From Ciona savignyi (lineage: Eukaryota; Chordata; Ascidiacea; Phlebobranchia; Cionidae): a stretch of DNA of 64,000 nucleotides. Below, piece after piece: positions 1 through 16,574 of this stretch; position 1 is the first letter of the stretch, and each line of letters begins with the position of its first letter. Made by a program: the position numbers and the translations under genes. The notes beneath the pieces were generated by a model. It was not told the origin of the DNA. It saw only the letters and a program-made list of their open reading frames with translations, and did no database searches. The DNA lies in NCBI GenBank assembly GCA_000149265.1, contig CH003244.1, forward strand, positions 740,432 through 804,431, read 5' to 3'.

Positions 1-3000
1 ATAATAGTTTCCGCAGAACCAAGATGAGAGAGTCTCTCAGAGTTCCGCTTGTACGAACCAGTGGCATGAGCGATGGGAGTAACTTCTGCACATTGTATGG
101 ATGCATCATGTACATTTCTTCCAACATTGCTTTTATCTATTGGAAAAAATCCTTAAGAAACAAGATTGATTGATATTAGTTGTGGGAAAGGTGACATTTT
201 ATTTATTGTGTCAATCTTGGTAATAAGCTTGGGACCTTGTTACAATATACAATGGGTATGCTTATGCTCACAGTTGAGTTTTTACATTAATCTTTCAGTT
301 ACAAACATCTACTACTTTGATTTAAAGACAACTTGACACGACTGGTCATTAGGTGCATTGTGGTGTTCAGTGTCGATGGTGTTAAAATACAATTACTTGT
401 ATTTTTTAAAAAGTACCATTACAACTTGGCCTTGTGTTTTTGCTAGTACTAAACATTAAGTATAAAAGTCTTTTAGAGCGGACATGCAGACCCCTTGCAG
501 TGATGTAGAAATCTCAGGCGATGAGCCGTTTTTATGGCTATCTCTTGTGTTTTCTACATTTCCTGGTCCCTGAGTGCAACCAAGGACCTGACACTTAACA
601 TAAACATATCATTAAACCACTCACCTGCCCAACAGATTGCACCAATGCATAGGGATAAGTCTTTATGATCGATTTAAGCAAGCCTGAAAGTAGAAAACAT
701 TTAAATCTCTGTCCAAGTATAAAAAATTTAAATTTCCATACGGATGAAATGATAAGCTGGTGCATTATTGCTCGTCTGTATCTCACTGATAATCCTCTGT
801 ATGACATCCTTTCTAGCAATGCTGTGCATCTTGAAGGTGGCAGCAAGGATGGCTAACCCAATGTCGCAACACTCCTGGCCTGGTGTTGTCGTTTTCGCAA
901 TTTCCCTTTCCATGCACCTTCCGAATGCACCTACAAGTTGTATAAATCGACTAAAAAATAAAGATATAAAGTAGTAAACTCATTTTTAACCCCAGTGTTA
1001 AAAACATCAGCTATTTAACAGATAACTGGGCTGTACTCAGTTACTTACCAGGTTTAGGGCCGTAAAAAGACATGAGGTTGAACCCAAGATCCATAATTCC
1101 ACTGACCACAGACTCCCAACCATTTCGGCAGTTTTTTACCTTTTAAATCAAAATTGCCAAGATTATTAATCGTCTCTCTACTGCAAAAACAATATGAAAT
1201 TTATGAAAAATTTGTTTTTCTTTTATAATATGTTACTCTACAGCAGTGGTTCTTAACCTTTTCGGTACCGCGCCTCCCTTGCGCGATAAATGTCAATTTA
1301 CGCCCCCAACTTTAAATACAAAAATACAATTTCAATTACATTTTTATTAAGAATCACCAATCAGTAAGATACTTGACATTGTTTTTTTGGCAACTAGCTC
1401 TTTTATACGTGGTTTAATCCCAGAGAGTGCACACCGCAAGTCTCCTTCAACTTTCAGCTTGTTTCTATACTTGGTTTTGATGGCAACTAGTGTAGAAAAT
1501 GTGGATTCACAAAGATAAGTTAATCCGAACACGAAGTGCTTGGGTAGAAATAAGGGCTTGCACCCCCCTAAAAATTTCTGTACGCCCCCCTGGGGAGGCA
1601 TGCCCCCCCCCCGGTTAAGAACCACTGCTCTACGGGATTAATGATTTACTCAAAAACTTGCAATTTTGAGAGTTTTGGTCGTAAAGCTTCAGTCTATGTT
1701 TAACAAAAAAGATTGTAACACTTCCATTTTATGTTTTTTGTATATAAAGCAATTTTCATTTAAAAAAAATAACTATATAAAGAAATAATTCTCAGTAGAG
1801 CTTTACATCAATTAACTTTTAACCAATTTCTTGCCAGATAATAACTAAAAAAAGAAACAGGAACTGATTTGTGTGTGACCAAACAAAAAAGAAATATGTT
1901 ACTGAAAAATACCTTTTACAAATTGTATATAATGTATGTAACTTTCTTGTCACTCTTGAACAAACAGCAATGAACAATTTAAGGAATTTAGATTTTTATG
2001 AGATTTTAGCCTGGCATAACTGGGAACTAATAATTTTTCAGATCAGTTAACTTAAAATCTAGACACATGTACTAGTACAGCTCAACATACCACTTGAAGC
2101 AACATCGCTTTAACATCAGGTGGAGAGGTGGTAATGTTCTGCAGCCACTTACAACGCACTATTTTATGCTTGTCCTGACAGCACCTTTCAAAGAATATAC
2201 ATCTTAAAGAATACCTTGCCTTGTAATAAATTGTACATTTAGTGGGCTATAGATTGATAATTCATCTAGTTTTTGTGTATAGTATTGGATATTTGTATGT
2301 GGGGGTTCATATGTTACATTTTTGGTATTAAAATAAACTCCCACTAACTTGTTGACGATTGTTCGGACCAGAGTTTGAGTCTCCTCGTTGAACCTACTAT
2401 CCTGTGCAAGCACCAGACCCAAAGCAAGGAAAAATGGGGAGATAATGTTGGTAGAAAGACTCTCTTTGGCACTCTGTGACACAAAAGCTCTTATCAATTA
2501 CAAATTAAACAGGGATACCTTTATGAAAGAAAAACACAAAATACAATATAAAGACATACCTTTATTAAACATAAATTACAATGCAATAGCAACAATCTAT
2601 TATTTACCACTAATCGGGACAATTACAAGTTTTAAAGCTGTAATGAAAAATAGAATTACTGGCTGTACTAGGAACATGGTTACCAGCAGTTCCAGAAGCC
2701 CAGAACACAGTATTTTTCCACAATTGGCCAGAATAAGTTGATAATCACAATCTTAGTCTAACAAAAACTAAACTTCACTGTATATATCTGAAAAGCTTTC
2801 CCTCCTTACCCTACCTTGAGTAGTTTCATGATCCCTTTGCCGAGGGTTTGATTTTGCCGAACAGTGTTGCTGATATAGAGAAGCACGGTGCCTTCAACTG
2901 AACGAAGTTCATTTTCACTGATCTCCAATGTTTCCATTGCATCAGAGTCTTAAAAAAACGAAGCAATAAGCTTATTTGTAAAGGAAACTTCACTTTGTAA

Positions 3001-6000
3001 TGGGTAATTATAACAATGCCATTAATAGGACTTCAACGAAGGTGAAAAGTAAGAGACACTATTTACAATACCTGTTTCCATGGTCAAATATTTAAAAACT
3101 GAAGGTTATAATTAGGCATATTCATTGAAAAAAATTTTACTGCCATGAACGTAATATAATAGGGCAGGCAGTAGAAGTTTTTACCAGCACCACCTCCCAT
3201 TTTTGAATTGAAAAAATCAATATTTGTTATTGAGCATTATATGACTATTTAACAAGCATAGGGTATGCAAATGCTTAGATTTGAAAACTAATAGTCAAAC
3301 TTCCAAACACTTTCAGTAAGTCATTATTACCTAGCCATGGCTCATCACTTTATGACAGCGGAAAAATTAGGTCACCCATTACATAAATATTTTACAAAAA
3401 TGTTATTTATAAAAAAATATTTTTTTCTTATTTCGTCATCATTTAAAACAAGTTTACCGTCAAGATTCTTAGAATCAGAAAATTTCTCATCCAGCGTCAT
3501 AAAATGTTTCAAAATTCCGCGCAATGCAGTTTCCACCTGGCCACACTTCGTAGCTAACCCAAGCAACTGGTAGACATATGGGGGTAGCAGTTGGGACTCC
3601 AATGATCCTAATTGCTCCAGCAACTTCGTTACAACTATATCAGCATCTTCAGCTTCTAACTTAATGTCTCTGGAAATGGTATATTCGTGTTTTACAGTGA
3701 TCAATCCTATGGTTGCAAGGTAGTTGCAAATTATATCAGAGGGGTTGTAAGTTTTTAGCTTGTTTTAACGCGATTCAAAATCAATCTCATCAATGCAAAA
3801 GCAATTTTGCCACTCGAGTATCACTATTAGTTTTTAAAAACCCTAAATATGTAAAAAAAAATAAACTTTATTTTTATAATAGTTCAATCCTGTAAAATAA
3901 TAAGTTGCAAAAGGATGCATAAAAAATTTATTTAGCCTTTTGAATTTGATGTTGAATATTTTTGGGCTTATTCATTTAACTTTTTGATTTGTAACAAATT
4001 TTAAATTAACCTTTAAAATGACACTTACTTAAACGCATTGGCCAAATGCACAACAGAATCAGTAGGCCAAGTACAGGAACAAATTTCGCAAATAACATGA
4101 TGTTTATACTGGGCGCCAGTGACTGGATCTTCAGATTTATCGTACCGAACTCCGGTGTGGAGATCCACTACTTCTAAAAGCTAAAAATACCTTGGTAACA
4201 AAGATCTTGAAAAATGATGCAGAATACTGTACAAATGACACAATTGAAAAATGGGAAACTATAGTTAGCAAACTTTCATACAAATGAATAATTGTTAAAA
4301 CATTACAATAACCCAACTTTGGTTGATGATAAATATCGCATGGAAAAATAATCTTAGAATAGGATATTCATGTAATATCGCTGTCAGTGAGAAAACGTGG
4401 AAAAGGTATCACAATCGCCAGATAAATCTCGTGCTCACCATCAAGTTACCGGAGTTACTGCAGTGTATTATATATGATTGAGATGTTTCTTCAATTTTAG
4501 TAAAAAGAACCCAATAATCTACTCGGTTTAGGCACAATCCGCTAATTCCCTTTGCAAGGACAAACAAACAAGCTAGCGACCAGTTTCGAACCTGCAATGC
4601 TTAGGTTGGTTGGAAGGCGATATATTAAACTATTAACGTTTTAGAAAGTTACAATCAATGCACACCTCACATTTGTAGTATATCCCAAAATATCAATCAA
4701 CATAAGAAGAGAAGGAGTCATACCTTTGTGAATAATTTGAGCCATTTTCCTTCTCCCACTTCAGCATTATGAATCATGTTGAGCAGTATGGAGCACAACT
4801 CGACCAAATCAGCTGTGGCCAAACGAACTGCCTGTAGTAGAACATGAAATTACATTTATAGTATTAAAAACAAATTTTGCTTCAGTATTAAATGTTTGGA
4901 AAGCTGCGTTCAATAGATGATGTCTACAACACTTGGGGTGGTTAGTTGTATAATAGGAGAGGATAGGATAGGATAGGATATTCATGTTTATCCCCATGAA
5001 TGGGAAAACCAAGGGGGTTAACACACGAGCAATCGTCAGATCACCTCATGCCCACCGTCGGGTTACAGGAGCTATTTCATGGTGTTGTATATGATAGACA
5101 CGTTTCTTAATTTGGTAGAGCCCATTAATCCGCTGAGTTAAGGCAATGTCCGTAAAGTGCCTTGCCCAAGGACACAACCCACTAGCTAGCGAGCGACCAG
5201 TTTCACACCTGCAACCTTTCGATTGAAAGGCGTAGCTCTAAACCACCAGACTAACCCGCCGAACAAATGTGGAGGAATTCATTGTGGCCACCAAAACTGC
5301 AGTTCCACTGCCAATGGACATGTAAGGCTGTTGTAAGATATGATTATGAGTAGAATAGGATAATCAAGTTTGGGATAGAAAACACAGGTGGGTTTATATG
5401 TTACTGCTCTATTGCAGTGAGTTGAATTTAGAAAGATTAAGGCAGAATTTAAAATTCAAAGATTTAAAAAGAATTTACAAAGCATTACACTATTAGATTA
5501 AGGTAATGGTTGCTATGTGCCTTGGCAGAAGACCTATATATTCCTGCAGGGTTTATCATATCATATAGTTATTTTAATCCTGGTCAGACATGTCATGAGC
5601 CAATAAGCCCGACACTTCGGTATTTGAATATAAAAAATACAACCTTTACTATACATGTACTTTATATGGTAGTTTATAATTTAACTGCATTTATTGTTAT
5701 CGCACGGCAAAATATAGAAGTATGATGATTTTAAAAGGAAATGTATAAACATCTAATATTATTGTCTGGCCGGTTAGTCTGGTGGTTTAGTGCAATTCCT
5801 TTTAAACCGAAAGGTTTAAACTAAATCTAGCGAATTAATGGGTTTTACCAAATTGAAGGAACATGTGAATTATACAACACACTGCAATGGCTCCAGTAAC
5901 CCCATGGTAGGCGCGAGGTGATCTAAACATTCGACCGGTTAGTCTGGCAGTTAAGTGTGTTGCCTTTCAATCGAAAGGTTGCAGGTGCGAAACTGGTTGC

Positions 6001-6679
6001 TAGCTAGTCGATTGTGTCTAAGGCACTTAACAAATAATGCCTGAACCCAGCGGATTAATGGGTTCTTTTAAATTGAAGGAACATGTCTGTCATACACAAC
6101 ACACTGCAATAGCTCCGGTAACCCGACAGTGGGCGCGAGTTGATCTGACGATTGCTCGTGTATTAACCCCCTTGGTTTTTTTATTCACTGGGATAAACAT
6201 GAATATACTATCCTAATGATTGCCTGTGTGTTAACCCCCTAGGTTTTTATATTCAGAGGATAAACATAATTATCCTATCCTAATATATAAATACTAACCT
6301 TATGGTTCAAAATAGAGATCAGGTCAATTAAGAATGAATCCTCAGCACTGGCTTGTTGGAGAACTTTTAAGCATAATTTGTACACTGTAACAATCACCTC
6401 AGAAAGGTCCGGTGCATTTTCCCAGCCTGAAAATAGTTTATGTTGATATTATATTGGTGAACTGCCAACATGTGTATTTTGTATTCTTTGTATATTTATT
6501 GTATCGTTTCTACCTTGGAAAAGTGCCCGCAAAAAGTTCGTGCACTTGTCATGTTCGTCGGAGTTCAACGCATCTTTTACAAGTTTAACCAATGAATTCA
6601 GCGGCACTGCCTTTAACTTAGCGGTCAATTTATCATGTTTCTGTGCCTCATAAAGCTTGACGATCTCATCGACGGACAT
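1..6679 (-). CDS. FANCI: Fanconi anemia group I protein, N-terminal half (partial, 12 exons)
   Basis: FANCI pairs with FANCD2 and is monoubiquitinated during nuclear DNA interstrand-crosslink repair. I place twelve exons in phase on the minus strand: 6514-6679, 6299-6426, 4724-4831, 4029-4180, 3458-3669, 2815-2948, 2215-2473, 2091-2158, 1049-1139, 742-930, 625-660 and 1-129. They give about 557 codons, close to the matching human segment. Family matches include LPPYVYQLL in exon 5, RSVEGTVLLYIS in exon 6, KWLQN in exon 8 and GIMDLGF in exon 9. Exon 12 carries LRDSLILVLRK; its final lysine (positions 8-10) aligns with the human ubiquitination site K523. The start is the first ATG before the conserved helices. 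Exon 11 is short and the least certain. SINEs sit in introns 2 and 3 and a hAT element in intron 8. The rest of the gene, including the C-terminus, lies beyond the left edge. Confidence 0.9.
1244..1627 (-). mobile_element. Internally deleted hAT transposon with transposase C-terminal remnant
   Basis: The ends are perfect 15-bp inverted repeats, CAGTGGTTCTTAACC at 1244-1258 and its complement at 1613-1627. They are flanked by an 8-bp target duplication, ctctacag (1236-1243) and ctctacgg (1628-1635), with one mismatch. CAGnG termini and 8-bp duplications are hAT hallmarks. A minus-strand open frame (1347-1625) contains TYLCESTFSTL and KTKYRNKL, followed by a KPRIKELVAKK tail. This resembles the C-terminal dimerisation segment of ZBED5-like hAT transposases. 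The upstream transposase is missing, so the copy looks like a deletion derivative joining the 5' terminus to the 3' coding end. It lies in a FANCI intron. Confidence 0.88.
4358..4632 (-). repeat. tRNA-derived SINE, degenerate copy
   Basis: A diverged copy of the window's common SINE, read on the minus strand. The tail (taggatattcatg) is at the low coordinate and the tRNA-like head, with a ccagtttcgaacctgcaa stretch (complement of box B), near 4580-4600. It lies in FANCI intron 3. Confidence 0.7.
4950..5265 (-). repeat. tRNA-derived SINE with (TATCC)n tail
   Basis: A near full-length copy in reverse orientation. The pentamer tail appears as ggata repeats at 4963-4982, followed by the conserved 3' body (tgtttatccccatgaatggg) and, near 5190-5265, the tRNA-like head. 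It lies in FANCI intron 2. Confidence 0.85.
5766..5930 (+). repeat. tRNA-derived SINE, 3'-truncated copy
   Basis: Starts with the tRNA-like head (ccggttagtctggtggttta) and runs through the acacactgcaatggctcc body. It breaks off before the TATCC tail, where the next SINE copy begins head-to-tail. Confidence 0.75.
5931..6283 (+). repeat. tRNA-derived SINE with duplicated 3' end
   Basis: Complete head (accggttagtctggcagtta), box B-like ggtgcgaaact, body and tail. The 3' segment (gattgcycgtgtrttaaccccc through the tatcctaat tail) occurs twice in succession, so this copy has an internal 3' duplication or a second truncated insertion. It lies next to FANCI exon 2. Confidence 0.8.
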
Positions 6680-7515
6680 AACTGTGTCCTGTCACCAAAA
6701 TTACTCCAAGGTAAAATCAAAACAAAAACAACTTCGAAAATTGTTCTTTTTTCCCGCGAACGAAACCACGTGGTGTCTAAAATGTCATGGATGAGTAATT
6801 AACGGTTTATCGTGTGTTAAATCAGGTGTTACTGCTGTTCCACATGGAAAGTTAATTCGTCGGGATTGTTTTTTGATTATATGTTAAATGGAATGTTAAT
6901 AAATAACTATGGATCTATAATTTTTTTAATAGATCGCTGGTTATTTTTCTCTGAATAGATTATTTTTGAATTGTCCAAATATTTCAATATGAAAAGCTGA
7001 CAGGTTATAGATTTACTATCTTTTTTACACGGTAGTGTACCTGATAAATAATATAATGGACATTATGGCAATTGAGGTTTTCAAATAGGTCCCTAGGAAT
7101 TCCAATATCAACTCCATGCAAATGGCACTGTAAAGGGTTTCACAAAGTCTGTTTAACTCTGGTACATTTTCAAAATAAATTTTTGATTAACTAGTTAGGG
7201 GCACGCAGTATGTGGGTAAAGCTTGATGGTCATAACAGACATTGCAGGTTCAATGATTTATTGTAGTTTATGTTAGCAATGGCCTTAACGGATGGTGCCT
7301 CAATCCACTATTTTCAAATTTGGTATTACAATTTGTTATATCACATAAATATATACATTGAAATAGCTTTGTATGATGACTGTGGGTCCTAGTATTGTGA
7401 CGTTACATGTGTTACTGTTGTATACCACACCAAGCATAGCCATTAACATCCTAAATGGTGACTTATGTACATTTTCAGTTGGAAAATTAGTGTAGGGAAA
7501 AGTATTAACATCAAA
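6680..7515. promoter_or_regulatory. Divergent intergenic region between FANCI and PFDN3
   Basis: About 840 bp separate the oppositely oriented start codons of FANCI and PFDN3, so both promoters should lie here. I see no strong TATA element. A polypyrimidine stretch ending in TTTTCAG (7472-7478) precedes the PFDN3 start and could be a cis or trans splice acceptor. No other gene is visible. Confidence 0.5.
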
Positions 7516-8094
7516 ATGGAAGGTGACAGTAAAGTTGTGAATGCGAAACCTCACTTGGGAATTCCGGAAGCAATATTTGTTGAAGACGTGGACAAGTTCA
7601 TTAAAGAACAAGGCGCCACAAATACTGAAGAATGTCTAAAAAAATTGGATGAAAATTATCAAAAGTACAAAGTCATGGAACATAATCTAGTGCAGAAAAA
7701 ACGTAGACTTAAACAACAGATACCTGACCTGAAGTCATCGCTAGACATTGTGAAGCATTTGAACGGCATAAAGGATTCCGAAAAATCAATGACGACTAAT
7801 TTCTTTCTTTCTGGTGCACTTCACGCAAAAGCAGTTATACCTCCGACTAAAGAGGTCTGTCTTTGGCTTGGAGCGAACGTGATGCTGACATACCCGACAG
7901 AGGAAGCTCTTGATGTGTTGAATAAGAATTACACAACGGCCATTAACCACTTAGAAAATGTGAACAAGGACTTGGACTACCTCCGCGACCAGTTCACCAC
8001 TACTGAGGTGACAATGGCAAGATTGTATAACTGGGATGTTAAACAAAGAAAAGCTGCCAAGGCTGCAGCAGCTAATGGCACCGACTCAAAATAG
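7516..8094 (+). CDS. VBP1: Prefoldin subunit 3 (VHL-binding protein 1)
   Basis: Prefoldin 3 is an alpha-type subunit of the cytosolic hexameric prefoldin that delivers nascent actin and tubulin to the CCT chaperonin. The 192-residue protein is close to the family's usual size. It has the typical order: a short N-terminal extension (GIPEAIFVEDVDKF), coiled-coil helix 1 (ENYQKYKVMEHNLVQKKRRL, about residues 55-75), the beta-hairpin core (LSGALHAKAVIPPT to VCLWLGANVMLTYP) and coiled-coil helix 2 (LENVNKDLDYLRDQ to the end). The coding part has no intron. I chose the ATG at 7516; an upstream in-frame ATG at 7465 would add 17 residues but precedes a possible acceptor at 7478. It is the first gene of the collinear group with MRPL41, LTO1 and MCCC2. 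Confidence 0.93.
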   Translation: MEGDSKVVNAKPHLGIPEAIFVEDVDKFIKEQGATNTEECLKKLDENYQKYKVMEHNLVQKKRRLKQQIPDLKSSLDIVKHLNGIKDSEKSMTTNFFLSGALHAKAVIPPTKEVCLWLGANVMLTYPTEEALDVLNKNYTTAINHLENVNKDLDYLRDQFTTTEVTMARLYNWDVKQRKAAKAAAANGTDSK

Positions 8095-8096
8095 AT

Positions 8097-8102
8097 AATA
8101 AA
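8097..8102 (+). terminator. Polyadenylation signal of PFDN3
   Basis: A canonical AATAAA hexamer two bases after the TAG stop, implying an extremely short 3' UTR. Confidence 0.55.
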
Positions 8103-8530
8103 GTTTTCCCACTGTTTTTCTGTCTTATGCACCCAAGCTTTACATATTAGCATGCCTTACTTGTGCTGATCAATGTTAGAAAGAACAAGTGAGCTATGCT
8201 GAAATATAAACGCTTATTTACCCATTTTTAAACAACCTGTACTTTAAAAACAAATGTTCCTTTAAATCAAAAATTGACGTCTTGACATAAACATTTTTTG
8301 CGGAACGGCTAATAATTTCTAGTCAACAAATCTTAATTTTTAATTCGTAGCCATTTAAGTGCATGATAAAACATAGCACTGACAATATAATGTTGCATGT
8401 AGTTTCTATTTATATTTCCACATGTATTTTCGTGCAGTATTGAAATGGCAAATTTAGAATGTTGGTAAAATTGATACACCGATTAACTGTTTGGTTTGTA
8501 TTTAGGTGTCTGGAGATAGATTCGAAAATA
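8103..8530. other. Spacer between PFDN3 and MRPL41
   Basis: AT-rich non-coding sequence. A TTTAG acceptor-like site at 8501-8505 lies 25 bases before the MRPL41 ATG. Nothing else is recognised. Confidence 0.5.
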
Positions 8531-8968
8531 ATGCGGTTAACTTTGTGTGTACTCCGTCGATTAGTTCCGAAGAGCAATTTTCGACGCCCAATGGAGGGGA
8601 GAAATATGGGCAGAAAAAAACAAATGTACTTGTGGCCGATGTCTTTTGGTGAATTAGACGAAGATGTTGAAATAGATGGAAGAAAATTTCCGATCCGCGA
8701 CCGTGTTCCTGAGATCGTGATGCCTAATCTGGAAGACTTTAAATTAAAACCATATGTTACATATCGGGCCGAAAATGTACACGAACCTCCAACCCAAGCC
8801 AAGGATCTATTTGACATATTCTACGCCCCCCAATTTGAATCAGAACTCCATAATGTTCCGTTAGAAACTGTGCCTGGTTCCGCGGTTGAGGGGCAAACCA
8901 AAAACAGCTTTTTCTCAAAACTGTTTTCTCAAAAAAAAGATTCACCTAAATCCGAAGAATCTAAATGA
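8531..8968 (+). CDS. MRPL41: Mitochondrial large ribosomal subunit protein L41
   Basis: A component of the 39S mitochondrial ribosomal subunit. The 145-residue product is close to the human length. The first 20 residues (MRLTLCVLRRLVPKSNFRRP) are basic and hydrophobic without acidic residues, as expected of a mitochondrial presequence. The family core is VPEIVMPNLEDFKLKPYVTY (about residues 58-77), followed by TQAKDLFDIFYAP, matching the human VPEFVVPDL-x3-FKLKPYVSY segment. The C-terminus is lysine/serine-rich and less conserved. The ATG at 8531 is preferred over an in-frame ATG at 8459, because only the former gives a plausible presequence and it follows an acceptor-like site. The gene is intronless. 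Confidence 0.88.
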   Translation: MRLTLCVLRRLVPKSNFRRPMEGRNMGRKKQMYLWPMSFGELDEDVEIDGRKFPIRDRVPEIVMPNLEDFKLKPYVTYRAENVHEPPTQAKDLFDIFYAPQFESELHNVPLETVPGSAVEGQTKNSFFSKLFSQKKDSPKSEESK

Positions 8969-9217
8969 CACTGTTTATCATGAAATTTGTGCTATTAAAT
9001 TTCTATCCTGCATATCTTCTTTAAGGTATGTCATTGCCGATTACCAGTAACTAATTTAAAAAAGATATTACTGTTAAATATTTATTGACAGTATTCAATG
9101 TTAACATTTTTTTGGTCCATACTGGTATATAATTATCAGATTTAATGCCATTATTTTCATTTTTACTAGTCCCAGGGTTTCAGCTATCTGTTGTAGAAAA
9201 CAAACAAAAATTGCAGC

Positions 9218-9670
9218 ATGTCATGTGAGAGCGATCACATGATCAAAACCGACCAATCAGAGGAAGACCCATTTGACAGCATTGTGATGATGGACACTAA
9301 AATGGTGAAACAGGGTTTTAAAAATGGGATAAAAGAAGGTGAACAAATAGGGTTAAAGGAGGGTGAATCTCTTGGCAAAAGCAAGGGTGCAGAAATTTCC
9401 AAAGAACTTGGATTTTACTATGGTTACTCCGCAAGTATATTGGCCTTATTGAAACAAAAAGAAAGCCTAACGAAAAGCCAATCAAAAGCATTAGGGATAC
9501 TACAAAGTATACTTGACTCAATAAAGAAGACTGAAATGAAAAGTTTATCCATTGCCAATGTTATTGATGATCTTGATTTAATTAAGTCTCAGTTTAAACA
9601 AGTCACATCGTTGCTGCGATTAAAACAATCTCAAATGTTAAATTCTAAAAATTCGAATTTTTCGTTTTAA
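9218..9670 (+). CDS. LTO1: LTO1/ORAOV1 homolog, ABCE1 maturation factor
   Basis: LTO1 works with YAE1 as an adaptor that brings the cytosolic Fe-S targeting machinery to ABCE1 (Rli1), a ribosome recycling ATPase. The 150-residue protein has the signature run of GxxxG-type repeats (about residues 33-69: GFKNGIKEGEQIGLKEGESL, then GKSKGAEISKELGFYYGY). An N-terminal DPFDSIVMMD motif matches human DIFDAIVMAD, and a later helix IKSQFKQVTSLL matches IRGKFKQFCSLL. The coding part is intronless. It sits 249 bases after the MRPL41 stop and 232 bases before the MCCC2 ATG. Several AG sites after pyrimidine runs (near 9169, 9183 and 9216) could accept a spliced leader. Confidence 0.87.
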   Translation: MSCESDHMIKTDQSEEDPFDSIVMMDTKMVKQGFKNGIKEGEQIGLKEGESLGKSKGAEISKELGFYYGYSASILALLKQKESLTKSQSKALGILQSILDSIKKTEMKSLSIANVIDDLDLIKSQFKQVTSLLRLKQSQMLNSKNSNFSF

Positions 9671-9902
9671 ATGCGTTGAATTATGAAAGATTTTTTAATG
9701 TGTCAATCTATTTAGTATTTTTACTGCCATGATTTTTGTTAGGGTAATTTGAACTGTGTTTAGCTCCAGCATTGTTTTCGAACGGTTTTATTTGATTCTT
9801 TGTGTTTAAAAATGATGCTTTATTTCTAGCAAGTGGAATACCTGGTACTTTTAATGAGATAGAAAATATGTAAATAATTGATCCAGGAGAAAAAACTCAA
9901 TT

Positions 9903-15505
<5,603 letters not shown>

Positions 15506-16230
15506 ATGTGCTATTTATATCATTTCAAAGATACATTGCCATAGTTTTTTGGCTTCGCTAAAAATTACATATAGATATAGATAACCTGTTTATCATGTCA
15601 TCTCAATTAGCTTATATGGTAGACATACAGTTAGATAAAAGCTTTTAAAAGCAATAGCAATGTGACTGCATTATATTCTAAAACCTGACCAAGTATAGCG
15701 TCATCTGAAGATAACCAGTTTTATTAAATCCTTCGATCACTTAGATAAACACTTGTATTCCATTCTATTACACCATTGTCCTAAAAACGGTTAAGATCTG
15801 CCCTTATTTATATTGCTAATGTACAAGTACAAATTGATCATGTTTGCAGTATGATCCATAAATAATTAAAATCGTTTCATCAGATCACTTGGTTGATATC
15901 TTAATTAACTTAAATCTGCAAATGCCACTATATTATATAAAACAACTCTTTAAATAGTCAAAACTCGGAAAGTTGTATTAATTGCACTGTACTATGTTAA
16001 TATGGCCTCTCTTTATGAAATGCGTTTTGGTTTTCATGAAAGGTACCGTTTTATTTATTTTTAATGCCCAGAAATCTTAAAGACTTTAGTTCATGTATTA
16101 CAATTTACCTGGCTTTAATTATGTGTAATCGTATAATGTGGTTTATACAGTGGAATAGCGGAAATGATGCCACTTGCGCTAGAAATAAAACGATCTATGG
16201 TGAAATTGAATGCTCTTTGTGTTTGAAGTG

Positions 16231-16392
16231 AGCAACACTAAAATGAGGGAAAGTAATCAGTAAAACTATGGAAACTAATCCTAACTTGGCACCAATCACT
16301 AATCTCAACAATACAATTAATTAACTGCAACCCTGAAGCTCTTATCGTTATTTTAGTGAACAGTTTCCATCTTTTCAGTTTTTCCGTTCGTG
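16231..16392 (-). repeat. Dispersed MITE-like repeat, copy 2
   Basis: Starts agcaacactaaaatgaggga, contains ccaatcactaatctcaac and ends near cagtttccatctttt. It has the same layout as the copy at 10369, but is more diverged. Confidence 0.5.
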
Positions 16393-16574
16393 TGGATAAG
16401 TCCTATATGGCCTGGCCGGTGATACTCGTAAAGTTATTCCTAGTGAGATTTATCGATAGCAAGTTGATTGTGTTCATAAGGATGGCAATTTGTAAGGCTG
16501 ACGACGCCTTAAACATATGATTAAATGGGTTCAACATAATTCAGTATTTCCGGTAAACACAATCTGACGATCGC

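Noticed and set aside
1140..2090. Minus-strand 92-codon frame at 1347-1625 as a FANCI exon
   Set aside because: It is bounded by hAT inverted repeats and a target duplication and encodes a transposase-like tail; FANCI exons 8 and 9 join in phase across it.
4963..4982. Independent pentanucleotide microsatellite (ggata)n
   Set aside because: It is the tail of a reverse SINE; the same tail occurs on the copies at 17000 and 56751.
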